A program made the position numbers and the translations under genes. Below the pieces are notes generated by a model. It ran no database searches and was not told where the DNA came from. It saw only the letters and a list, made by a program, of their open reading frames with translations. Source: Ardenticatenales bacterium (GTDB taxonomy: Bacteria > Chloroflexota > Anaerolineae > Ardenticatenales > Ardenticatenaceae). Taken from it: 7,330 nucleotides of DNA. Every line of letters starts with the position of its first letter. Position 1 is the first letter of the stretch. Shown here piece by piece: positions 1 through 6,316 of the stretch. Location of the stretch: contig JACCSL010000541.1 in the NCBI GenBank assembly GCA_013812995.1, positions 1 through 7,330 on the forward strand. The letters run 5' to 3'.

Positions 1-157
1 CCCGCTACGAGTCCGGCACCACCGCCACCCAGCGCCGCTAGTGCGAAGCCTCCTTTAGGGCACCGGCCAAATCCAGGATGCAGGTAGTGGCCTCTACTTC
101 TACAACGCCCGCTACTACGACCCCGCCCTCGGCAAGTTCATCCAGGCCGATACGGTT
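1..157 (+). pseudogene. RHS core region with broken reading frame (5' end outside window)
   Basis: This is the end of an RHS/YD-repeat core, the part of the large exported protein that forms the shell around the C-terminal toxin. From position 3 the frame reads RYESGTTATQRR and then hits TAG at 39-41. The conserved core resumes in another frame from about 65 (GQIQDAGSGLYFYNARYYDPALGK) and runs uninterrupted into the downstream toxin domain. If 9 bases (about 41-49) and 5 bases (about 58-62) are removed, the text becomes the expected RRYSFTGQIQD, so two short insertions with a net shift of +14 explain the break. As written, the full-length RHS protein could not be made. Real decay, programmed recoding and an assembly error cannot be separated here. 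The assignment to an RHS core is secure. Confidence 0.8.
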
Positions 158-952
158 GTGCCTGGTGCCAGCAACCCCCAGGCATTTAACCGCTACTCAT
201 ATGTGATGAATAATCCCATCAGGTATACTGATCCAAGCGGTCACACGCATGAAAAAAATGAGTGGGATAGTTGCGCAGGACATGGTGTTGCTTGCTATGA
301 GAGCCGCTGGCACGAAGCGCATGGTTATCAAAAGGTGGGAGGAAAATGGAAATACACAGGAAAACTGAATATCAGGGATGGGGACATTGCCAAAGAAGTA
401 CTTGGAGAGGCTGGCATCACGCTGGAAGGATCATGGAATGCAACGGATGCCGTTGCAGCAGCAACAGGTGTATTTGACCTCGGCAATAAAATCCTGGGAG
501 GGAGCCAACCTGGTGCCTACAAGACAGTTGGAAGTCTTTTGGGGGGCACAGTTAGCATGTATGATCCCAGCTACGTGCCGTTGCACAGATGTTTTGGAGG
601 TTCAGCCTGTGCCTTTACCAAGCATACCGTGTACTTCTATAACAGCAGTGTCACAAAGTACAAAACTGTGCATGAGCTTGCACACATTATTGATTGGAAT
701 AACAGCATCTTTGTCCAGTTTCCAAAAGAAGGAGTCATCTTGTCGTATTCGCAAGCCTTTCCGCAAGGTTTGGCGAACATGCCTATAACAGACTATGCAA
801 CCCAGAACCTACCTGGAACGAATTGGGAATCTTGGGGAGAGGCAGTAGGCGTATGGGTGTATGGTTCGAAGTATCCAGGCTATAAAAATCCTCTAACAAC
901 TCAACAATCCAACTTTATAGAAAGTGTTCTAACACAGGATGGATGGCAATGA
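158..952 (+). CDS. RHS core end plus C-terminal zincin metallopeptidase toxin domain
   Basis: The frame is open back to 59, after TAG 56-58. GTG 158 is only the first possible start and lies inside the RHS core (DTVV-PGASNPQ) without a convincing ribosome site, so this is probably the 3' end of a longer RHS gene. Residues 1-29 complete the core and end in YTDPSGH, the usual boundary before a variable toxin tip. Residues 30-264 are a tip I do not recognise by name. It contains HELAH (residues 172-176, bases 671-685), the HExxH zinc motif: two His ligands and the catalytic Glu. E228 or E224 in WESWGEAVGVWVY could be the third ligand. Released into a rival cell, it would be expected to cleave protein. 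Base composition falls sharply at the core/tip junction, as is usual for exchanged tips. The stop overlaps the next gene. The RHS call is secure; the peptidase call is good but rests on one motif. Confidence 0.8.
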   Translation: MPGASNPQAFNRYSYVMNNPIRYTDPSGHTHEKNEWDSCAGHGVACYESRWHEAHGYQKVGGKWKYTGKLNIRDGDIAKEVLGEAGITLEGSWNATDAVAAATGVFDLGNKILGGSQPGAYKTVGSLLGGTVSMYDPSYVPLHRCFGGSACAFTKHTVYFYNSSVTKYKTVHELAHIIDWNNSIFVQFPKEGVILSYSQAFPQGLANMPITDYATQNLPGTNWESWGEAVGVWVYGSKYPGYKNPLTTQQSNFIESVLTQDGWQ

Positions 953-1620
953 ACGGCAGCAAGTACTATTATCTTCTGGCTATCTTGCTCCTCTTAATGG
1001 CTTGTAATTCTGTTGCGCAAGGAGAACAACTTGAATGTCAGCAGATTATGGAAGAGGAAATACATTCACTAGACTTTGAAGCTATGAATCAAGCAAATCT
1101 GCTTCAATGGATCCAAACGACTTACAGTTTGCCTGAGTCAAGTATCACCATAGCGAATTTCGATAGCTCAGATATCACCAAGGGAGTCTCATGGAATTCA
1201 GAAGATAAAGGCTATTTTGCTGCTTTCCACGAAAACGCCCTAAAACAAGCAGGGATTCGCTGGACATCTCATCCACCAACAGGGGAAGATATCGTTAGAT
1301 GCTATGGGCCTCCTGATCTCTATGGTGCTTACTTTTATGAGGTACCTGCTGGAAGAATTTTTGAAATCGAGTTGTGGTATCCTACTAAGGGCCTGGTTGT
1401 AAATCAAACCATTCTCACTCAAAGCTCAGAAATACCTGAAATCTCTGGCAAAATTGCTGTAACGAGTATGACAATAACTAGATCAGGTTCCGCCGAAGAG
1501 GTACTTAACGATGCCTATTACTCTAGGTCCGAGGAAATCCGCCAGGATACCTTGCATACTCTGATGCCTTGGCCAAGCGACTGGGGCAAAATAGAAGTGG
1601 TAACTGACCTTAGCAGATAA
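949..1620 (+). CDS. Secreted lipoprotein, candidate immunity protein for the RHS toxin
   Basis: A 223-residue protein that I do not recognise by family. It begins with a short Lys-containing N-region and a hydrophobic stretch (YYYLLAILLLL), followed by the lipobox LMAC. This predicts signal peptidase II cleavage and lipidation of Cys19, anchoring the rest outside the membrane. The mature part is acidic and hydrophilic with no further membrane segment. ATG 949 forms an ATGA overlap with the toxin stop and lies 9 bases after AGGA (936-939). ATG 943 is an alternative adding two residues, but its spacing of 3 is poor. Tight coupling directly behind an RHS tip is the classic place for an immunity gene, and an outward-facing lipoprotein would suit inhibition of a toxin arriving from outside. 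The lipoprotein call is strong; the immunity role is inferred from position. Confidence 0.72.
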   Translation: MNGSKYYYLLAILLLLMACNSVAQGEQLECQQIMEEEIHSLDFEAMNQANLLQWIQTTYSLPESSITIANFDSSDITKGVSWNSEDKGYFAAFHENALKQAGIRWTSHPPTGEDIVRCYGPPDLYGAYFYEVPAGRIFEIELWYPTKGLVVNQTILTQSSEIPEISGKIAVTSMTITRSGSAEEVLNDAYYSRSEEIRQDTLHTLMPWPSDWGKIEVVTDLSR

Positions 1621-1627
1621 CAAAACA

Positions 1628-1653
1628 GGGGTGAGGGCAATTGCCCTCACCCC
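1628..1653. terminator. Perfect 26-bp palindrome, possible hairpin terminator or operator
   Basis: The sequence is exactly self-complementary: an 11-bp GC-rich stem (GGGGTGAGGGC with GCCCTCACCCC) around AATT. It begins 8 bases after the lipoprotein stop. On the + strand no U-run follows it. On the - strand it would be followed by TGTTTTGTTA, which is U-rich, so it could act in either direction. A perfect palindrome could equally be a dimeric-repressor site upstream of the two small membrane genes, or a dispersed repeat. The structure is certain; the function is not. Confidence 0.5.
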
Positions 1654-1693
1654 ACCCTACAAACAAATTTCTACAAAAATAAAGGAAAGAAAC

Positions 1694-1933
1694 ATGTTGA
1701 AAAGTGTAATTCGTGCGCTATCGTCCCTATTTGGGATACTGCTTCTGCTCTATGTATCGGTGATTGGCTCATCTATGGTCGCTTGGCTGTTTGGCGGGGG
1801 AGATGGACCGCCCAATAGCTGGTACTGGCCGCTGTTTTTAGGAACATTGCTGCTGAGCCTGCTCGTAACCCTGTACGTTGCACGGTTTGTGGGCCGAAAG
1901 CTAAAGGCAAAAGAAGGATACCTCCACTCATGA
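1694..1933 (+). CDS. Small two-helix membrane protein (first of a coupled pair)
   Basis: A 79-residue protein of no recognised family. ATG 1694 is preferred over GTG 1631 because it follows the good ribosome site AAAGGAAAG (1681-1689), and because the GTG start would put translation inside the 1628-1653 palindrome. Hydrophobic segments at about 8-34 and 43-65 predict a helical hairpin joined by a short loop (GGGDGPPNSW), with a basic C-terminal tail (GRKLKAK). It lies 73 bases after the lipoprotein gene, on the same strand, and its stop overlaps the next gene as ATGA. Its IG-x5-W and GD pattern recurs in the next protein. It may belong to the RHS cassette or be an unrelated small membrane pair; nothing in the sequence gives a function. 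Confidence 0.62.
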   Translation: MLKSVIRALSSLFGILLLLYVSVIGSSMVAWLFGGGDGPPNSWYWPLFLGTLLLSLLVTLYVARFVGRKLKAKEGYLHS

Positions 1934-2133
1934 CCGATATGATTTCCTGGCTGATGGCATCGGGAGCCATGCTTTTCATGGTGTTTGCCTCGTACATCGG
2001 TGCATTTCTAGCGACATGGATGATCATTGGGGACAGATCAAGTCCCTATCAGGGGACAGTGCTGGGGCTCTTTATGGTGATTTTTGGGGGAGTGTCCCTC
2101 GTTATCTTTCGCGACATTCTCGATAGATTGTAA
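1930..2133 (+). CDS. Small two-helix membrane protein (second of a coupled pair)
   Basis: A 67-residue protein of no recognised family. ATG 1930 overlaps the upstream stop as ATGA, and GAAGGA (1913-1918) lies 11 bases before it, so translational coupling is likely. Two hydrophobic segments (about 8-33 and 42-60) flank a short loop, IGDRSSPYQG, and the protein ends in the charged RDILDRL. The first helix and loop resemble the upstream partner: I-G followed six residues later by W, then GD five or six residues further on. The two may be diverged tandem copies that assemble together. A role as accessory immunity, holin-like or transporter subunits cannot be told from sequence alone. Confidence 0.62.
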   Translation: MTDMISWLMASGAMLFMVFASYIGAFLATWMIIGDRSSPYQGTVLGLFMVIFGGVSLVIFRDILDRL

Positions 2134-2151
2134 GTTTTGGGCTACGTCAGC

Positions 2152-2170
2152 CATGCCAAGCGATGGCATG
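2152..2170 (+). terminator. Weak hairpin after the membrane-protein pair
   Basis: CATGCCA and TGGCATG form a 7-bp stem with the loop AGCGA, followed by TTGTTGGTTG, which is only partly T-rich. It sits 19 bases after the last + strand stop, where a terminator for that operon is expected. The stem is short and AT/GC mixed, so this is a tentative call. Confidence 0.3.
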
Positions 2171-2242
2171 TTGTTGGTTGAAGATGAAACAGGAACCATC
2201 AGAGCCATGCAGCGCCAAAACTGAGTTACCAACACAGTTGTT

Positions 2243-2282
2243 GACAAAGCCCATCTGTGGAACCTCACAGATGGGCTTTGTC
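2243..2282. terminator. Convergent-gene hairpin terminator (17-bp perfect stem)
   Basis: GACAAAGCCCATCTGTG pairs perfectly with its reverse complement across a 6-base loop (GAACCT). It lies 5 bases past the stop of the cyclase gene on the - strand and 110 bases past the last + strand gene, between convergent units, so it probably ends transcription in one or both directions. Neither side has a proper U-run, so it may act by blocking or by protecting 3' ends rather than as a textbook intrinsic terminator. Confidence 0.65.
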
Positions 2283-2287
2283 GTGTG

Positions 2288-5200
2288 TCACGACGCTGCT
2301 TGCGCCAGAACCTCTCGCAGGGGATCAAGCTGGGCGAGAAGGGAGGGCAGGCCCATGCGCTCGAAGTAGGCAGTGGCCTCGGCGAGGTGGCGACGCGCGG
2401 CCTCGTTATCCCCCTGCTGGTGGCCGAGATGGGCGGCGGCCAACCTTGTATGCCCTGCCTCAAGCACAGAATCTCCTATGGCGTGCAGGCGCAGCGCCTC
2501 CTCCAGATGGGCCTGGATCTCTTCCCAGCGCGGCGACGCGGCAGCGGCCAATGCCCGCGCCCAGACCCGGTGGGCGATGGCCTCGGCGGCAATGCCACCT
2601 GCGGTGCGCGCCAGTTCCACCGCATCCTCCGCCCGGCGCAGGGCTTCCTGAGCGTCGCCCGCATTGAGGGCGATTTCCGCATAGGCCGCTGCGAGCAGGT
2701 CGGAGAAGAGCAGCGTGCCTCCCAGGGCCGCCGCGCTCTCTCGCGACTGGCTCATACTCTGCCGGGCTGCCTCGTGCTGCCCGGCCCGACTCTCCGTCCA
2801 GCCACGAACGCCCAGGATGAAGCTGCGATACAGTCGGTCACCTGACTGTTCAACCAGTATTAGCCCCTTCTGACTGGCCTCCAGCGCCAGGGGTAACTCG
2901 CCCACCTTCAGGTAGGTGTACGTCAGGAACCAATAGGCGGCGGCACTCGCGGTGGCGTTGTTCAGGGCGAGGGCGCGCGCCAGCATTCGTTGCATCTGGG
3001 CCAGTCCTTGCTCATACTGCGCCTGCTCAATCAAGATCAGGCCAATAGTACCCACCGTTCCGAACCATTCCGACCATACCCCCGCCCGTTCCAGCGGCTC
3101 TACGGCTTCTTCAAGGAGTCGCTTAGCTTCCCCGAAGTGCCCCTGGAGCGCGGTGGCGCGGCCCAGGGTCGCGGCGGGCACCACAAAGAGTTCCTCATTG
3201 TTAAGATCCCGGCCTACCTTTACTACCTCCGAGAAATAGCCAACAGCCCTCGGGATTTCCAGGCGGTAGTAATAGAGTCGTCCAATCCAGTAGTGGAGTC
3301 GGGCCAGCCGCAGGCGATCCTCATCAGGGAGGGGGGCCGCATCGGACAGGGTCCGGAGCCGTCGTTCCGCCTCCAACAGTCGCTCAAGATTGTGCTCGGG
3401 ATTGATAGCTGCGAAGGCAACACGGACATAGCTGGCGGTGGTCTCCGCATATCGTCGCTGTGTTTCGGCACTATCCGGCAGGTATTCCAGGGCTTCCAGC
3501 GCATGGGCATAGTGCTGCCGCGCCTCTACATAGGCGTATAGGCGCGTGGCACCATCGCCCGCCAGCATACTGTAGCGGTAGCTTTTCTCCCAGAGTTGGG
3601 CCTGGTGCCAATGGTGGGCGAGCAGGGCATAGAGGGGGGAGCCAGCCAGGGGATACGTCTGCTCGTACCACTCCGCGACCGCCTGGTGCAACTGGCGACG
3701 TTGGGCGAAAAGGAGCAGCCCATAGGCCACTTCCTGGGTGATAATATGTTTGAAGATATAGCTTAAATCGGGCTCCGGGGTATCGAGCGGGGTCAGGTCC
3801 AATTGTTCTAGCGTCTGGAGATAATCGGTCAGGTAGGGCCTATCCGCTGGGATGGGGTGAATCGTTTCCAGGGTGCGGTACGCGAAGACCCGTCCAACCA
3901 CGCTGGCGACCTTGAGCGTCAATTGTTGGGCGGGTGGCAGGCGGTCGATGCGGCTGAGAATGATGCCCTGCACACTGTCCGGCAGTCCAAGGGAACTCAA
4001 GGCGGGGGCCTCGGGCGCAAGCCGCCCCTGCCCATCCTCGATCTGGAGCAGCCCGGACTCGCGCAGGGCATAGGTGAGCTCCTCGCTGTAGAAGGGATTC
4101 CCCTGCGCTTTTTCCTGGATGAGCGCGGCGACCGCCTCGGGAAGCTGACGAACGCCCAGACGGTAGCAGAGAAGGGAGAGAATCTCCTCGGCAGGCATGG
4201 TGGCTAGGGACACTATTTGAAGCGCGGGGTATTGGAGCAGGCGGTTGTACTCGGGCGGGTAGGGAGGCACCAGCGGGCGGGTGACGATGACCAGGAGCAG
4301 CGGGTGAGAGGGCTTTGCCTGACTCAGGGCAAGAACCAGGGACCAGGAAGCCGAGTCCAGCCAGTGGGCATCATCCAGGACAATCAGGGTTGGCCTCTCG
4401 GTGGCCGACGCCAGGAGGAGCCGCGCCAGCAAATCACGGGTTCTGCTGGCGCGCGCCTGCTCCGTCAGGGCGATGATAGGGTCGTTCTCTGGCAGGGCAA
4501 TTGGAAGAACAACGTTCAGCAGCGGCAGCCAGACAAGGAACTCCGGATGGGCGGCCAGATACGCGAGCAGGTGGTTCTCATAGGCTGCCGCATTCTCTGG
4601 CAGGGCCTCTACTCTCAGGAGCTGGCTGAAGAGGGATTGCCAGCCATGATAGGGTTTGATGCGCTCGATGGCATCCCCCGCGCCGATAAAGGAGTGTACT
4701 CCCTGCTCCTGGGCAGCGTGCAGTAGATCAGCCACCAACTTCGATTTACCAATCCCCGCCTCTCCCTCGATGAGAAGCAGGGAGACTTCCTCAGAGGGAC
4801 TTCCCGGTGAGATGCGCTTCCAGCGCTCGCGAAGCTGGTTGAGTTGCTCCCTCAGGCGTGCCCGCTCGGCAGTCCGCCCCACGATATCACTCTTGCGCTG
4901 CGGGCGGCGGTGCGGGGGAGTGGACCTCGGCCCGAGGGGATGATAGAGGGCAACTGGTGCCTGCTTGCCCTTGAGCGTAATAGGGGGAAGCGGAGCAAAG
5001 TGAAACCGTTCATACACGGCGTTATACGTCTCCGCATCACACAGGCAGGACCTCTCAGGAGAGGCCGTCTGCATGAGGCGGGCAGCCAGATTTACTGTAT
5101 CACCAATGATCGCGTACTCGCTGCGCTGGGCATTGCCGCGCTCACCGCAGAAGACCAGGCCCGTCGCCAGGCCGATGGCGCTCTGCAATCCCAGGCCACT

Positions 5201-6229
5201 CAGGCTGGCCTGTATGGCAAGGGCAGCCTGGACCGCACGCGCCGCATCATCCTCATGGGCGCGTGGGGGCAGGCCAAAGGCTGCGACCAGGATCGTTCCC
5301 TTGTCATCCACAAGGAGTTGGTTCACGCTGCCCTCGTAGTGGTAGAGCACTGTTTGTAGCGCCTGAATGGCGGCCTGTACCTGCGCCAGGGCCGTCCCAG
5401 CCGAATAGTCGAGGCCGATCACACTCAGAAAGAGGACCGTCAGCCGTCGCAATTCGGCCAGCCAGCCCTGTTGGCTGGCATCCAGGCGGTGCAAGATCGC
5501 TCGCGAGATATACTCTCGCAGGCTGGCTGCTATCTCGTCCGTCGGGGCGAGTGCGGGGAGGGGAGAAAGGGATAGAGGAGCGCGGACCGACACCAGGCGC
5601 ATACACCCCGCCGCCTGTCCATCCGCTGAAGGCGGCGTCCCCTCGGCCTGCGCCTGCAAGAGGTGCCATGCGTCAGGCGAGACAATGACCTCACCGGGCT
5701 GGGCCAGCTGGATGACGCGCATCTGGACGAGGGGTGCCCCCGCGACAAGAATCTCCCAGCGCCCATAACATCCTCCAACATACATCGTTATGATTTCGCC
5801 TGCCCCAAGCCCAACACGGAGCGAGAGAATCACCCCTGTTTCATCCTGACCCTGCTGGAGGCTTTCTTGCAGGGCCAACGCGCATTGGGCGGCCCGGCAC
5901 GTTGCCCGCTCCAGGGGTTCCTCTAGCGCAGGCCAGAGCACGATACACCCATCCCCCGCGAACTTCACGATCTCCCCGCCATGCTCCTCCGTCAGATCGA
6001 TGAGCTTCCCAAAATAGTTGTTGAGAACATTGCTCACGGCTTCCACCCCTGCGGGGCCGCCTTGCGCCAACTGCTCTGTCAGCGCGGTAAAGCCCACAAT
6101 ATCGGCGAAGAGTACCGCCGCCAGGAAGTGCTCGCTTTGCGCGGTGCTGCTTGGGCCGGAACGGCTCGCCAGATGGTGAAGAACCCTGCGGGGAACATAC
6201 CGGGCCAGCGTGGCAGATGGTGAAGACAT
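2288..6229 (-). CDS. Soluble adenylyl cyclase-like protein: two class III cyclase domains, AAA/STAND ATPase, TPR-like tail
   Basis: A 1313-residue, cytosolic-looking protein without signal peptide or membrane segments; the inferred reaction is ATP to cAMP. Cyclase domain 1 (about 36-185) has both metal-binding aspartates, D43 in FADIVGFT and D93 in KFAGDG, plus K89, but lacks the usual VNxAAR motif. Cyclase domain 2 (about 262-430) has lost the metal aspartates (S269 and L314 instead) but keeps K310 and VNLAAR (N380, R384). So one complete active site can form at the domain interface, as in mammalian sAC (ADCY10). The purine-contact position seven before N380 is Ala373 instead of Asp or Thr. 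An ATPase follows: Walker A GEAGIGKS 489-496, Walker B LIVLDDAH 615-622, GNPFYSEEL 710-718, and a helical LPDSVQGIILSRIDRL segment 750-764. The rest (about 880-1300) is helical and TPR-like, probably for protein contacts. No DNA-binding domain is visible at the C-terminus. It has its own promoter. Confidence 0.93.
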   Translation of the reverse strand: MSSPSATLARYVPRRVLHHLASRSGPSSTAQSEHFLAAVLFADIVGFTALTEQLAQGGPAGVEAVSNVLNNYFGKLIDLTEEHGGEIVKFAGDGCIVLWPALEEPLERATCRAAQCALALQESLQQGQDETGVILSLRVGLGAGEIITMYVGGCYGRWEILVAGAPLVQMRVIQLAQPGEVIVSPDAWHLLQAQAEGTPPSADGQAAGCMRLVSVRAPLSLSPLPALAPTDEIAASLREYISRAILHRLDASQQGWLAELRRLTVLFLSVIGLDYSAGTALAQVQAAIQALQTVLYHYEGSVNQLLVDDKGTILVAAFGLPPRAHEDDAARAVQAALAIQASLSGLGLQSAIGLATGLVFCGERGNAQRSEYAIIGDTVNLAARLMQTASPERSCLCDAETYNAVYERFHFAPLPPITLKGKQAPVALYHPLGPRSTPPHRRPQRKSDIVGRTAERARLREQLNQLRERWKRISPGSPSEEVSLLLIEGEAGIGKSKLVADLLHAAQEQGVHSFIGAGDAIERIKPYHGWQSLFSQLLRVEALPENAAAYENHLLAYLAAHPEFLVWLPLLNVVLPIALPENDPIIALTEQARASRTRDLLARLLLASATERPTLIVLDDAHWLDSASWSLVLALSQAKPSHPLLLVIVTRPLVPPYPPEYNRLLQYPALQIVSLATMPAEEILSLLCYRLGVRQLPEAVAALIQEKAQGNPFYSEELTYALRESGLLQIEDGQGRLAPEAPALSSLGLPDSVQGIILSRIDRLPPAQQLTLKVASVVGRVFAYRTLETIHPIPADRPYLTDYLQTLEQLDLTPLDTPEPDLSYIFKHIITQEVAYGLLLFAQRRQLHQAVAEWYEQTYPLAGSPLYALLAHHWHQAQLWEKSYRYSMLAGDGATRLYAYVEARQHYAHALEALEYLPDSAETQRRYAETTASYVRVAFAAINPEHNLERLLEAERRLRTLSDAAPLPDEDRLRLARLHYWIGRLYYYRLEIPRAVGYFSEVVKVGRDLNNEELFVVPAATLGRATALQGHFGEAKRLLEEAVEPLERAGVWSEWFGTVGTIGLILIEQAQYEQGLAQMQRMLARALALNNATASAAAYWFLTYTYLKVGELPLALEASQKGLILVEQSGDRLYRSFILGVRGWTESRAGQHEAARQSMSQSRESAAALGGTLLFSDLLAAAYAEIALNAGDAQEALRRAEDAVELARTAGGIAAEAIAHRVWARALAAAASPRWEEIQAHLEEALRLHAIGDSVLEAGHTRLAAAHLGHQQGDNEAARRHLAEATAYFERMGLPSLLAQLDPLREVLAQAAS

Positions 6230-6268
6230 AATCTATTGGACGCTCCGTTGCCTGAGGGTGCTGCGAGG

Positions 6269-6298
6269 ATTATGACTTTCGCTTACTCTCTCTGTCAA
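6269..6298 (-). promoter_or_regulatory. Sigma-70-like promoter of the cyclase gene
   Basis: Read on the - strand, a perfect -35 box TTGACA (6298-6293) is followed after 18 bases by CATAAT (6274-6269), five of six matches to the -10 consensus. Transcription would start near 6262, giving a leader of about 33 bases before ATG 6229. The ribosome site is weak: GGAG lies about 13 bases before the start. The cyclase gene is therefore likely transcribed separately from murI. Confidence 0.68.
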
Positions 6299-6316
6299 AG
6301 AGGGGCGGGGATTTGG

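Noticed and set aside
311..322. HEAH in the toxin tip as a second metal motif
   Set aside because: The spacing is HExH rather than HExxH, so it is not a zincin motif; a minor metal role cannot be excluded.
378..788. 136-codon open frame inside the toxin gene
   Set aside because: It lies in another frame of a gene with a clear RHS core and HELAH motif, and its own translation shows no domain or ribosome site.
1631..1693. GTG 1631 as start of the first small membrane gene
   Set aside because: The extra 21 residues are non-conserved in character, start within the palindrome and have no ribosome site, while ATG 1694 has an excellent one.
2241..2246. TTGACA, a perfect -35 box on the + strand
   Set aside because: No -10 box follows at 16-18 bases, it overlaps the hairpin stem, and no + strand gene starts downstream.
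2257..5688. Several long + strand open frames opposite the cyclase gene
   Set aside because: They are antisense shadows typical of GC-rich coding DNA; the - strand frame has continuous domain evidence over all 1313 residues.
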